A DNA stretch of 64,000 nucleotides from Streptomyces candidus. Its GTDB lineage: Bacteria; Actinomycetota; Actinomycetes; Streptomycetales; Streptomycetaceae. The stretch's first letter is position 1. Each line of letters opens with the position of its first letter. Under the pieces are notes generated by a model that saw only the letters and a list, made by a program, of their open reading frames with translations, was not told the origin of the DNA and did not search any database. The stretch is from positions 1-64,000 of the forward strand of contig NZ_JACHEM010000011.1 of the NCBI RefSeq assembly GCF_014207445.1. The letters run 5' to 3'. Shown one piece after another: positions 52,242 to 60,790 of this stretch. Made by a program: the position numbers and the translations under genes.

Positions 52242-53078
52242 GTGCTCTCACCCCAGATCCTGCCCACTCACCAGATACGGCTTCCCGCGGACAGCGTGCT
52301 CGCGGTCGAGTTCCAGCAGGGCATCTCCGATGCCTGGTCCAAGGTGGCCCAGTTCGTCCCGAAGCTCGCCGCGTTCCTGGTGATCCTCGTGGTCGGCTGG
52401 ATCGTCTCGAAGATGATCGCCAAGGTGCTCGACCGGGTCCTGCGCAAGGTCGGCTTCGAACGGCTCAGCGAACGGGCGGGCTCCGCCAAAATCTTCAACG
52501 ACTCCCAGTACGACGCGACCTCACTGGTCTGCAAGGTCGTCTACTACGCCCTGCTGCTGGTCACCCTCCAGCTCGCGTTCGGCGTGTTCGGACCCAACCC
52601 GGTCAGCGGCATGATCGACGGGATCGTGGCCTGGCTGCCGCGGGCCCTGGTCGCCCTGGTCCTGGTGGTGGTCGCCATGGCGATCGCCAACGCCGTGCGC
52701 GGCGTGGTGTCCGGCGTGCTGTCGGCCGCCTCGTACGGGCCGATGGTGGCCCGGATCGTGTGGGCGGTCATCGTCGCCCTCGGCGTGATCGCGGCCCTCG
52801 GCCAGGTCGGCATCGCCACGACCGTCACCGAGCCGGTGCTCATCGCCGCGCTGGCCGCGGTCGCGGGCATCCTCGTCGTCGGCGTCGGCGGCGCCATGAT
52901 CCAGCCGATGCGCGGTCGCATCGAACGCTGGATGGACACGGCCGAGGAGGAGACCGGCCGGATGCGGGCCCAGCGGGCCTCCTCCGACACGCCCCGCGAC
53001 GACGCCTACCAGTCGGGCCGCGAGGACGCGCTGCGGAACCAGCCCGTCACGGACACCGAACGCGTGGACCCCATGTGA
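52242..53078 (+). CDS. MscS-related small membrane protein
   Basis: Protein of 278 residues with four or five membrane helices. The helix FLVILVVGWIVSKMIAKVLDRVL and repeats near GMIDGIVAWLPRALVALVLVVV resemble the TM region of conserved mechanosensitive-channel relatives (TM_helix repeat). The MscS beta domain is missing; the C-terminus is a charged coiled coil. GTG 52242 has AAAGG at 52230-52234. Likely envelope-stress or osmotic role. Confidence 0.78.
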   Translation: MLSPQILPTHQIRLPADSVLAVEFQQGISDAWSKVAQFVPKLAAFLVILVVGWIVSKMIAKVLDRVLRKVGFERLSERAGSAKIFNDSQYDATSLVCKVVYYALLLVTLQLAFGVFGPNPVSGMIDGIVAWLPRALVALVLVVVAMAIANAVRGVVSGVLSAASYGPMVARIVWAVIVALGVIAALGQVGIATTVTEPVLIAALAAVAGILVVGVGGAMIQPMRGRIERWMDTAEEETGRMRAQRASSDTPRDDAYQSGREDALRNQPVTDTERVDPM

Positions 53079-53150
53079 CGCCGTCCGCAGCGTGACGTAC
53101 GCACCCCGCACGACTCCCGGCCCGGTCCCGCACCCTCGTGCGCGGCCGGG

Positions 53151-53465
53151 TCAGGTGCGTGGTGCGACCAGGCGGTGGCGGCGCACGAGATAGCTCAGCG
53201 CGGTCAGCCGGCACACGGCGTAGTCGTAGGCGACCGGCTCGTGCCACCCGGTCTCCGTCAGCGCGTCCACAAACCCCAGCGCGTAGTCGGCGAGCGCGGT
53301 CCGGTCGGGCGCGGGCGGCTCCAGCCCGGCACTGTGCGCGCCGAGCCGCTCGCGGATCTCGGCCACATGCTGGTCGACCGCGGCGGCGAAGCCCGGCTCG
53401 AAGGCGAATTCGGCGAAGCGCCGCTCGAAGTCGGCGCAGACCTTGGTAAGGACACAGGACGTCAC
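53151..53465 (-). CDS. Small conserved protein, DUF6401-like
   Basis: Protein of 104 residues. The pattern FAAAVDQHVAEIRERLGAHSAG with DYALGFVDALTETGWHEP and a C-terminal LTALSYLVRRHRL resembles small streptomycete proteins grouped as DUF6401, sometimes annotated near biosynthetic clusters. Recognition is moderate. The start is uncertain: GTG 53465 chosen, without a clear ribosome site. The much longer frame upstream is a shadow of the AI-2E gene. Confidence 0.65.
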   Translation of the reverse strand: MTSCVLTKVCADFERRFAEFAFEPGFAAAVDQHVAEIRERLGAHSAGLEPPAPDRTALADYALGFVDALTETGWHEPVAYDYAVCRLTALSYLVRRHRLVAPRT

Positions 53466-53639
53466 CCAGCGAGCGTACGGGAGGAAACGGTGGGAAAACG
53501 GGCCGCGGGACGTGACGTCGGTCGCGGAAATCCGGGCGCCGGGTAGCGCGACACCGCCGCCGCGGCGGGCAAGAGAGGCTGTACGCCGGAAAGGAACACA
53601 CTCCTGCCGGTGCTCACCGCCCAGGCCCCACCGAGCAGA

Positions 53640-54776
53640 ATGGCCCCCATGTTGAGCTCCGAGAAAACCGCTGCCATGCTCCGGCGCACGGCACGCATAT
53701 CCGTAGATCTGCTTCTGGTGCTCGCGATGACCACCGTCGCCCTGTGGCTGGTGGGCAAGATGTGGTCGGTGGTCTGGCCGCTGGTCGTGGGCCTCCTGCT
53801 CACCACGCTCACCTGGCCCGCCACCAGATTCCTGCGCAGGCACGGATGGCGGCCCGCGCTCGCCGCGTCCCTGGTGACGGTGCTCTTCCTGGCCCTGTTC
53901 GCCGGCATCGTGGCTCTGATCGCGGTTCCGGTGGCCTCCCAGTCCGGTGAGCTGACCAAGGGAGTGGTCGCGGGCATCCAGCAGCTGCGCGAGTGGGCGG
54001 CGGGGCCTCCGCTGAACATCGACGACGCCCAGATCACCCAGGGCCTCGACGCCGCAGTCGAACGCGTGCAGGACAGCGCGGGCAGCGTGGTCACCGCCTT
54101 CGGCACGGGCGTGGGCGCGGTGGCCAACGGCGTGGTCACCGCCGTGCTGGCGCTGTTCCTGATGTTCTTCTTCCTGAAGGACGGCACGCGCTTCCTGCCG
54201 TGGCTCACCCGCCAGCTTCCCGGCCGTCTCGCCACCGACGTACCGGCCGTGGCCACGCGCTGCTGGCAGACGCTGGGCACCTTCGTCCGCTCCCAGGCGC
54301 TCGTCGGACTCATCGACGCCGTGTTCATCGGCGTGGGCCTGTGGATCCTGGGCGTTCCACTGGTGCTGCCGCTGGCGGTACTGACCTTCGTCTCCGCGTT
54401 CGTGCCGATCGTGGGCGCCTTCTTCGCCGGCTTCGTCGCGGTGCTCATCGCCCTGGTGTCGAACGGTCTGACGGACGCACTGATCGTCCTGGCGATCATC
54501 GTGGTGGTGCAGCAACTGGAGGGCAACGTCTTCCAGCCCATGATCCAGAGCCGTGGCCTGGGCCTGCACGCGACGGTAGTACTGCTGGTGGTGGTGCTGG
54601 GCGGGAACCTGGCCGGGGTGGTCGGCAGCCTCCTCGCCGTACCGGCGGCCGCGCTGACCGCGGTGACCTGGAACTATTTGCGCGCCCAGCTCGAAGAACC
54701 GGCGGAGCAGGAGGAGCAGCCGGCCGGCGCACCGGACGCCCACGAGCCGTCCGGCGGGGCCGCGGCACCGGCGTAA
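53640..54776 (+). CDS. AI-2E family transporter
   Basis: Integral membrane protein of 378 residues with eight helices (PF01594 group). Features: VWPLVVGLLLTTLTWPATRF near the N-terminus, FLMFFFLKDGTRFLPW, and the conserved C-terminal QQLEGNVFQPMIQSRGLGLHAT. Some members export autoinducer-2; others are Na+/H+ antiporters. Role here unknown. ATG 53640, ATG 53649 and GTG 53610 are all in frame with no decisive ribosome site. The C-terminal tail is Glu/Ala-rich. Confidence 0.9.
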   Translation: MAPMLSSEKTAAMLRRTARISVDLLLVLAMTTVALWLVGKMWSVVWPLVVGLLLTTLTWPATRFLRRHGWRPALAASLVTVLFLALFAGIVALIAVPVASQSGELTKGVVAGIQQLREWAAGPPLNIDDAQITQGLDAAVERVQDSAGSVVTAFGTGVGAVANGVVTAVLALFLMFFFLKDGTRFLPWLTRQLPGRLATDVPAVATRCWQTLGTFVRSQALVGLIDAVFIGVGLWILGVPLVLPLAVLTFVSAFVPIVGAFFAGFVAVLIALVSNGLTDALIVLAIIVVVQQLEGNVFQPMIQSRGLGLHATVVLLVVVLGGNLAGVVGSLLAVPAAALTAVTWNYLRAQLEEPAEQEEQPAGAPDAHEPSGGAAAPA

Positions 54777-54949
54777 GCCGGGCGCGCGGCCGACCTGGGC
54801 GGAACCGTACCGCCGCCCGGGAGGCCGTGGCCCGGGGGAAGAGCTTCCGCACCGTACGGAATGCCCGGCGGCCGACCCGTTCTCCCCGGCGTGACGCGAG
54901 GAGGCCCCCGGGGGCGGGGCGCCTCCTCGCGTGCGCGAGACTTCCGCCC

Positions 54950-55843
54950 ATGGCAGACACGGCAGACACGACGGGCCGGCCGCCGGGCGCGGACACCGCA
55001 CTGGTCCTCGGAGCGGGCGGGCTCACCGGCGTCGGCTGGGAGATCGGCATGCTGTACGGCCTCGCCGAGTCCGGCGTGGACCTGAGCACGGCGGACCTGG
55101 TCGTCGGAAGTTCGGCGGGGGCGATGGTCGGCGCGCAACTGCTGTCCGGGCGCCTGTCGTTCGGCGAGCTGTACGAGCGCCAGCTCGCGGCCCCACCGGG
55201 CGGCGGGACCGCCGCAGGCATCACCCCCGGGCTCTTCATCCGGTACGCACGGGCCGTGCTCGGCTCGCACAGCCCTGAGGAGTACGGGCGCAGGCTCGGC
55301 CGGATCGCCCTCGACGCACTGGAGAAGGGCCGGACCCCGACGCCCGGGGAACGGCGCGCGGTGATCGCGGAGAGACTGCTGTCGGACGAGTGGCCCGCGC
55401 GGCCCCTGCTCGTCACCGCCGTCGACGCGCTCACCGGCGCGCTGCGCGCCTTCGACCGGGCGAGCGGGGCGCCGGTGGTGGACGCCGTCGCCGCGAGCTG
55501 CGCCGTGCCCGGGCACTGGCCTCCGGTCACCATCGGGGGACGGGCCTGGATCGATGGCGGAGTGCACTCGGCCGCCAACGCCCACCTCGCCACCGGATAC
55601 CGCCGCGTCGTCGTCCTCGCGCCCAGCACGCTCGGCAACAGGGTCGTCGTCTCCCCGGCCGCGCAGGCCGCGGAACTGTCCGCGGGCGGGGCGAGGACCT
55701 GCGTCGTCACCCCGTCCGCCGCGGCGCGCAAGGCGTTCGGCCGCAACTCGCTCGATCCGGCCGCCCGCGCGGCGGCGGCCCGTGCGGGACGCGATCAGGC
55801 CGCCGACGAGGCCCGGACGGTGGCGGCGGTGTGGCAGCCGTGA
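54950..55843 (+). CDS. Patatin-like phospholipase family protein
   Basis: Protein of 297 residues. Oxyanion loop LVLGAGGLTGVGWEIG, nucleophile elbow GSSAG and catalytic aspartate motif DGGVHS (IDGGV) are all intact, so a Ser-Asp lipid hydrolase is expected. It acts on phospholipids or acylglycerols in the cytoplasm or at the membrane. ATG 54950; no strong ribosome site. A short gap of 34 bases leads to the next gene in the same orientation. Confidence 0.9.
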   Translation: MADTADTTGRPPGADTALVLGAGGLTGVGWEIGMLYGLAESGVDLSTADLVVGSSAGAMVGAQLLSGRLSFGELYERQLAAPPGGGTAAGITPGLFIRYARAVLGSHSPEEYGRRLGRIALDALEKGRTPTPGERRAVIAERLLSDEWPARPLLVTAVDALTGALRAFDRASGAPVVDAVAASCAVPGHWPPVTIGGRAWIDGGVHSAANAHLATGYRRVVVLAPSTLGNRVVVSPAAQAAELSAGGARTCVVTPSAAARKAFGRNSLDPAARAAAARAGRDQAADEARTVAAVWQP

Positions 55844-55877
55844 AAGGCGCCCGCACGCCGCGGGGGACACTGGGCGG

Positions 55878-56726
55878 ATGAACGAATCCGTACCCGTCGT
55901 CCGGGAAGTCGACGGCGGAACCGCCAGACTCATGCCCGACGTCGACCGGGCCCGCGCCTGGCTGCTCACGGTCGACGGGGCGCCCCAGGCGTACGTCGAC
56001 CTGGACGAGCCGGCGTACCTGGAGTTCGAGTACGCGCGTAGGCTCGCCCATGTCGTCGACTGCGCGGCGGAGCCCGGCACCCCGCTCGACGTGGTGCACC
56101 TGGGCGGCGGCGGACTCTCGCTGCCCCGGTACGTCGCCGCCACCCGCCCCGGCTCCCGGCAGGACGTGGTGGAGGCCGACCGGGGGCTGCTCGCGCTGGT
56201 GACCGAGCATCTGCCGCTGCCCGGGGACGGCGCCGGGATCTCCGTGTACGGGCAGGACGGGCGGGTCTGGCTGGAGCAGGCGGGCGATGCCTGCGCCGAC
56301 GTGCTGATCACGGACGTCTTCGGCGGGTCGAGGGTGCCCGCGGCCTTCACCTCGGTCGGGTACGCCCGGGAGGCGGCACGGGTGGTGCGGCCGGGCGGGA
56401 TCTACGCGGCAAACCTCGCGGACGGCGCGCCCTTCGACTTCCTGCGTTCCCAACTCGCGACGTTCCGTGACGAGTTCGCGGAGCTCGCGCTGATCGCGGA
56501 GCCCGGGGTGCTGCGCGGGCGGCGGTTCGGGAACGCGATCCTGGTCGCCTCGCAGGAACCCATCGACACCGGCGCGCTCGCCCGGCGCACCGCAGCGGAC
56601 GCCTTTCCCGCGCGTGTCGAACACGGGGCGGCGCTCGGCCGGTTCGTCAAGGGCGCGACAGCGCTGTCCGACGCGGACGCGGTGGCGTCACCGGTGCCGC
56701 CCGACGGGACCTTCGGCGTGGGCTGA
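55878..56726 (+). CDS. Spermidine-synthase-like methyltransferase-fold protein
   Basis: Protein of 282 residues with a Rossmann fold for S-adenosyl compounds: DVVHLGGGGLSLPRYVA, DVVEADRGLLAL and VLITDVFGGSRVP. The spermine/spermidine synthase family (fused-MFS type, soluble part) fits best. The DVxEADRG acidic loop binds the ribose. Whether it makes polyamines or methylates another substrate is open. It may be co-transcribed with the patatin gene. Followed by a strong terminator. Confidence 0.85.
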   Translation: MNESVPVVREVDGGTARLMPDVDRARAWLLTVDGAPQAYVDLDEPAYLEFEYARRLAHVVDCAAEPGTPLDVVHLGGGGLSLPRYVAATRPGSRQDVVEADRGLLALVTEHLPLPGDGAGISVYGQDGRVWLEQAGDACADVLITDVFGGSRVPAAFTSVGYAREAARVVRPGGIYAANLADGAPFDFLRSQLATFRDEFAELALIAEPGVLRGRRFGNAILVASQEPIDTGALARRTAADAFPARVEHGAALGRFVKGATALSDADAVASPVPPDGTFGVG

Positions 56727-56753
56727 GACCGGAAACCGGCCGCGAACGGATCG

Positions 56754-56790
56754 CACGGGGGCCCGCCGCGACCGCGGCGGGGCCCCCGTG
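56754..56790. terminator. Bidirectional terminator
   Basis: A 16-bp stem with a single G bulge (56754-56769 with 56774-56790), between convergent genes. Confidence 0.75.
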
Positions 56791-56817
56791 GGCCGGAGGA
56801 AAGCCTCCGAGGGGCGG

Positions 56818-57957
56818 CTATCCGGCGGCCAGACGGACGGTGCTGAGGATCTTCTTGACCGTCGCGTCGGGCACCTCGTCCGGGACTCCCTTGGCGCTGT
56901 GCAGGATCCACGTCCGGAAGTCGCCCTTGGCGTTCTTGAAGCTGAAGGCGTACGCCTTGCCGTCGGTGACGCACTTGGAGGTCTTCTTCACGCCGGTCGC
57001 GGTCGCCAGTGAGAGGCTTCCCTCAAGGCCCGAGGCCGTGGTGTAGGGCTCGCCCTTGCCCACCTTGACCTTGTCCCTGGCCTCCTGTGCGTACCCGCCG
57101 AACACCCAGTTGCCCGCCTGGCCCTGGGCCACATCGGCGGTGGTCTTGGCGCCCGTGATGGTGCCGGTGGTGCCGGACTGGGACAGGGTGGTGTCATCCT
57201 GCTTCCCGTCCTTGTCGCCGTCGTCGGTGCACCACTTGTCCTTGAGCTCCGCGACCGAGGACATGATGGCGAGCGTCTTGCCCGCCTTGTCCTCGAAGCC
57301 CATCATCGTGTCCGTCGATCCCACCTTCCACTCCGGCGGAACCTCGAACACGGAGCCGTGCTTGGGGTTGACGACGACCTTCCAGCCCGGAACGGTCGGT
57401 TTGACGTCGGCACCCGCGCGCGGGTTGGCCACGCTGCCGCCGGGGGCGGGCGCCGCCGGGTCGGAGGCGCCCGCGCCCGGCTGCTGCGAGGCGGCGGCGG
57501 TGGGCGACTGCGACGGGCCCCTGCCGTCGGCCCGGTCCTGCGTATCGTCCTTGTCCCCGAGGACGAAGATGCCGGTGGCGGCGAGGGCCGCCACCACCAC
57601 GACGCCCGCCACCACCGCGGTGATCATGTTCTTCTTCTTGTCGTCCGGCGGGCCGCCGGGCCCGCCCGGGCCGACGGGGCCGGGCTGCATCGGGACCGTG
57701 TAGTGGTCCGCGTACGGGTTGGCCCCGGGCGGCGGCGTCGGCACGGAGCCCGGCGCGGGGTATCCGTAACCGGGTGCCGGAGCGGGCTGCTGGTAACTGC
57801 CGGGCATCGTCGGCGGCTGACCCGGCGGAGGGGTCGGCTGCGGGCCACCGGCCGGCGGCTGACCGGGCGGGTGCGGTGTCTGGTACCCCGGCTGCTGGTA
57901 CGGATTCTGGTCCTGCGGGTTCTGCTCGCCCCCGGGCGGCTGCTGTCCTGGCCACAT
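56818..57957 (-). CDS. Membrane-anchored protein with Pro/Gln-rich cytoplasmic tail
   Basis: Protein of 379 residues. Residues 1-105 are Pro, Gly, Gln and Tyr repeats (MWPGQQPPGG start), then a basic anchor and one membrane helix (MITAVVAGVVVVAALAATGIFVLG), an extracytoplasmic linker of Gly/Ser/Pro, and a folded domain of about 160 residues with two cysteines (WCTDDG and KCVTDG). The layout is common in streptomycete secreted or wall-associated proteins; the folded domain is not recognised. ATG 57957 fits the MWPGQQ pattern. Confidence 0.75.
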   Translation of the reverse strand: MWPGQQPPGGEQNPQDQNPYQQPGYQTPHPPGQPPAGGPQPTPPPGQPPTMPGSYQQPAPAPGYGYPAPGSVPTPPPGANPYADHYTVPMQPGPVGPGGPGGPPDDKKKNMITAVVAGVVVVAALAATGIFVLGDKDDTQDRADGRGPSQSPTAAASQQPGAGASDPAAPAPGGSVANPRAGADVKPTVPGWKVVVNPKHGSVFEVPPEWKVGSTDTMMGFEDKAGKTLAIMSSVAELKDKWCTDDGDKDGKQDDTTLSQSGTTGTITGAKTTADVAQGQAGNWVFGGYAQEARDKVKVGKGEPYTTASGLEGSLSLATATGVKKTSKCVTDGKAYAFSFKNAKGDFRTWILHSAKGVPDEVPDATVKKILSTVRLAAG

Positions 57958-58073
57958 GGCGAGTAACCATAGAGGGGAGGGGGCGGCAGGGCCACCGCCG
58001 CCCCCGGCGCAGACCGGGGGGACCTCGGGGAGGGATGGCCAAGAACTGCTACCCGTGGGTAACATCCCTGTCC

Positions 58074-58526
58074 ATGAGCGCAGATCAGATGTCCGTCGGC
58101 GAGATGCTCGCCGCCACGGTTCCCATGGCCGCCACGCTGGGCCTTGAGTTCCTGGAGACCACCCCTGAGCGGGCCGTCGTCCGGCTGCCGGACCGGCCCG
58201 CCTACCACAACCACGTCGGCGGACCCCACGCCGGAGCGATGTTCACCCTTGCCGAGTCGGCGAGCGGTGCGATCGTGATCGCTGCCTTCGGCGACCAGCT
58301 GACGCGCGCCGTGCCGCTCGCAGTCAAGGCCGAGATCGGCTACAAGAAACTCGCCATGGGCGTCGTCACGGCCACCGCGACCCTCGGCCGCCCGATCGCC
58401 GACGTCGTCGCCGAACTCGACGCGGGCGAGCGTCCGGAGTTCCCCGTCGAGATCGCGATCACCCGCGACGACGGCGCGGTGACCGGCGAGATGACGGTCG
58501 TCTGGACGCTGCGGCCCAACAAGTAG
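58074..58526 (+). CDS. Hotdog-fold thioesterase (DUF4442/PaaI-like)
   Basis: Protein of 150 residues. The hotdog helix region NHVGGPHAGAMFTLAESASG and RAVPLAVKAEIGYKKLAMG match acyl-CoA thioesterase-like proteins. It probably hydrolyses a small acyl-CoA. The ATG at 58074 is at the start of the conserved region; no ribosome site is obvious. Followed by a strong hairpin. Confidence 0.85.
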   Translation: MSADQMSVGEMLAATVPMAATLGLEFLETTPERAVVRLPDRPAYHNHVGGPHAGAMFTLAESASGAIVIAAFGDQLTRAVPLAVKAEIGYKKLAMGVVTATATLGRPIADVVAELDAGERPEFPVEIAITRDDGAVTGEMTVVWTLRPNK

Positions 58527-58544
58527 GCAGCAGCGGGATTTCTG

Positions 58545-58592
58545 CACGGGGCCGGCGTCCCGCCTCGGCGGAGGCGGGGCGCCGGCCCCGTG
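58545..58592 (+). terminator. Very stable hairpin after the thioesterase gene
   Basis: A 22-bp stem, 58545-58566 with 58571-58592, on a GGCG loop, 18 bases after the stop codon. Probably terminates transcription; also possible protection of the 3' end. Confidence 0.75.
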
Positions 58593-58791
58593 CCGTGTGC
58601 GCCCCGCGTCTGCGGGCGTTCGCCGGCCCAACGCTCCCGACGCCGAGGTCGGATCCGACCGCAGCGCGCCCTTCCGGGACGCCGCCGTGACGGCCCTGAC
58701 CAGCGGGGTAGGCTGCCGGGCGCGCCGCGGGCCGGGCAGCCTGCCCGGCCACCCCGGGTCGGCGGTACGAGTACGCACGAGGGAGTACGCA

Positions 58792-59346
58792 ATGACAGCA
58801 CCAGCAGACCGCTCGGACCGCCCCCTGGTCATGGGTGTCGGCGGCAAGCAGCCCCGCCTGGCGCCCGGCGCCTTCGCCGCCCCCACCTCTGTCGTGGTCG
58901 GCGAAGTCACCATGGCCGAGGGGGCGAGCCTCTGGTACCACGCGGTACTGCGCGCCGACTGCGGCCCGATCGTCCTCGGTGCCGACTCCAACATCCAGGA
59001 CAACTGCACCGTCCACGTCGACCCGGGCTTCCCGGTCACCGTCGGCGAGCGCGTGTCCGTCGGCCACAACGCTGTCCTGCACGGCTGCACCGTCGAGGAC
59101 GACGTCCTGATCGGCATGGGGGCGACGGTTCTCAACGGGGCCCACATCGGCGCCGGTTCACTGGTGGCCGCCCAGGCGCTGGTCCCGCAGGGCATGCGGG
59201 TCCCGCCGGGCTCGCTGGTGGCCGGGGTGCCCGCGAAGGTGCGACGGGAGCTCACGGAGGAGGAGCGCGAGGGCCTCAAGGTCAACGCGCTCATGTACCG
59301 CGACCTGGCACAGCAGCACGCACAGGCGGTCCGGGAACAGGGTTGA
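58792..59346 (+). CDS. Gamma-carbonic-anhydrase family protein
   Basis: Protein of 184 residues of left-handed beta-helix type (hexapeptide repeats). Metal-ligand histidines are seen in NCTVHVDPG and SVGHNAVLHGC. Many homologues lack anhydrase activity and bind CoA-like ligands. GAGGGAG precedes the ATG at 58792. Adjacent genes are unrelated. Confidence 0.9.
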   Translation: MTAPADRSDRPLVMGVGGKQPRLAPGAFAAPTSVVVGEVTMAEGASLWYHAVLRADCGPIVLGADSNIQDNCTVHVDPGFPVTVGERVSVGHNAVLHGCTVEDDVLIGMGATVLNGAHIGAGSLVAAQALVPQGMRVPPGSLVAGVPAKVRRELTEEEREGLKVNALMYRDLAQQHAQAVREQG

Positions 59347-59539
59347 GACGCTGGGCCGCGCCCACGACGATGAACGGAGCCGCGGGGAGCACCGCACGAC
59401 TTTCGTACGCCCGCAACCGGGACTGCTGCGTACGGCCGCGCCGCGGATCCGAAGGGACGTAACGAGGACGGCTCCGTCATGGGGCGGGCGGCGCACGGTA
59501 TGCCTACTTGCGTCCTATCACTCCTCGACAGGAGAGCAA

Positions 59540-59713
59540 ATGCGCACCATAGTCGGACGTGCGGTGGCGGCTTCGGCCTTGGCTGTCATCGCGATCACGC
59601 CCCTCGCCGGGACGGCTTCGGCGAGCACGGTGCAGCAGAAGGCCCCATCGACGGCAGTGCTGGGACATTGCCGGAACGACCACGGCCCCCGGTGCTGCGA
59701 GGACCGTCCGTAG
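59540..59713 (+). CDS. Small secreted Cys-containing peptide (57 residues)
   Basis: An ATG with an excellent ribosome site, AGGAGAG at 59530-59536, opens a 57-residue frame. A basic start (MRTIVGRAV), hydrophobic core (SALAVIAITPLAG) and Ala-x-Ala site (TASAS) form a signal peptide cut near residue 28. The mature part of about 29 residues has three cysteines (C44, C52, C53) in CRNDHGPRCC. Export is likely; it could be a protease inhibitor, wall peptide or antimicrobial. Not recognised; too short for many gene tracks. Confidence 0.6.
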   Translation: MRTIVGRAVAASALAVIAITPLAGTASASTVQQKAPSTAVLGHCRNDHGPRCCEDRP

Positions 59714-59813
59714 CCCCGGACCACGGGTTCCCGGCCTCGGTCCGGGTCCTCACCGCTGACCCGCGTGCCACCGCAGGGACTCCACCCCTCGTGCGCAGCA
59801 CGACCGGAAACAG

Positions 59814-59860
59814 CCGAGGGCCGTAGGGCGCACCGTCCCAGTGCGCCCTACGGCCCTCGG
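59814..59860. terminator. Perfect 20-bp hairpin terminator
   Basis: Arms 59814-59833 and 59841-59860 match at all 20 positions around the loop CGTCCCA. It separates the secreted peptide from the acyltransferase gene and would work on both strands. Confidence 0.75.
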
Positions 59861-59934
59861 CCTGTGCCGCACCGGTGGGGCAGATCACAGGTCGTCCCCG
59901 TGATCCGCTCCGCCCCGACGACTACCGTGTGCGC

Positions 59935-60696
59935 GTGCCGAAGAACAGAAACACGTTCTCCTTCTCCGCCTCCCGCGCCGCCCTCACCGCCTGGCGGCGC
60001 CGGACGACGACCCGCGCCGTGCACGACGGCTGGCGGCTGATCCAGCAGGCCGGAGCGGTGAGCGCGCAACGCCCGGGGAAGCTGCGGTTCGGGTCGATCG
60101 GGCACGGCACCAAGCTCGCCTTCCCTCAGGGCACCGTCTTCGGCGAACCCTGGATCCGCCTCGGTGACTACTGCATCATCGGCGAGAACGTCACCCTCAC
60201 CGCCGGGATGATGCCCGACCTGGACCTCGGCCCCGACCCGATCCTCACCCTCGGCAACGGCGTCGTCCTCGGCCGCGGCAGCCATGTCATCGCCGACACC
60301 ACCGTCACCATCGGCGACGACTGCTACTTCGGTCCGTACGTCTACGTCACGACCACCAACCACAGTTACGACGACCCCGACCAGCCCGTCGGCAAGCAGT
60401 GGCCGCGCATGGAGCCCGTGGAGATCGGTCCGGGCTGCTGGGTCGGCACCAACGCGGTGATCCTGCCGGGCGCCCGGCTCGGCCGCAACGTCGTCGTCGC
60501 GGCGGGCGCGGTCGTACGGGGCGACGTGCCCGACCATGCGGTGGTGGCGGGCGCTCCCGCGCGGATCGTACGCCGCTGGGAGGGGGAGGACGGCTGGCAG
60601 CCACCGCTGCGCACGCCCGCCCCGGTGCCGATCCCCGCGGACGTCACTCCGGAACAGCTCGTCGCGCTGGCGGAGTTGGACAAGGAAGCGTCCTGA
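59935..60696 (+). CDS. Hexapeptide-repeat acyltransferase
   Basis: Protein of 253 residues with a left-handed beta-helix: IRLGDYCIIGENVTL, DPILTLGNGVVLGRGSHV, IGDDCYFGPYVYVTTTNHSY, and VEIGPGCWVGTNAVILPGA. The His in NHSYDD matches the catalytic histidine of xenobiotic or maltose acetyltransferases. TACCGT (59923-59928) ends six bases before GTG 59935, suggesting a leaderless message; a start at 59875 would lie upstream of it. N-terminus basic. Confidence 0.87.
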   Translation: MPKNRNTFSFSASRAALTAWRRRTTTRAVHDGWRLIQQAGAVSAQRPGKLRFGSIGHGTKLAFPQGTVFGEPWIRLGDYCIIGENVTLTAGMMPDLDLGPDPILTLGNGVVLGRGSHVIADTTVTIGDDCYFGPYVYVTTTNHSYDDPDQPVGKQWPRMEPVEIGPGCWVGTNAVILPGARLGRNVVVAAGAVVRGDVPDHAVVAGAPARIVRRWEGEDGWQPPLRTPAPVPIPADVTPEQLVALAELDKEAS

Positions 60697-60736
60697 GCGA
60701 GCCGACCCCGCTGGCACGGCCCAGTAAACTGAACCT

Positions 60737-60758
60737 TCCGTCCACCCTGCTGGACGGA
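60737..60758. promoter_or_regulatory. Inverted repeat, likely operator of the XRE-cupin gene
   Basis: TCCGTCCA-CCCTGC-TGGACGGA, eight perfect bases per arm, 32 bases upstream of the regulator start. A related GGACGGA half-site recurs at about 60778-60784. Autoregulation is likely. Confidence 0.55.
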
Positions 60759-60790
60759 GTGGGCCACCTCGCACAGCGGACGGACGGAAC

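Noticed and set aside
53151..55001. Minus-strand frame of over 600 codons including the DUF6401-like protein
   Set aside because: Only the last 104 codons are coding; the rest is the reverse of the AI-2E and patatin genes.
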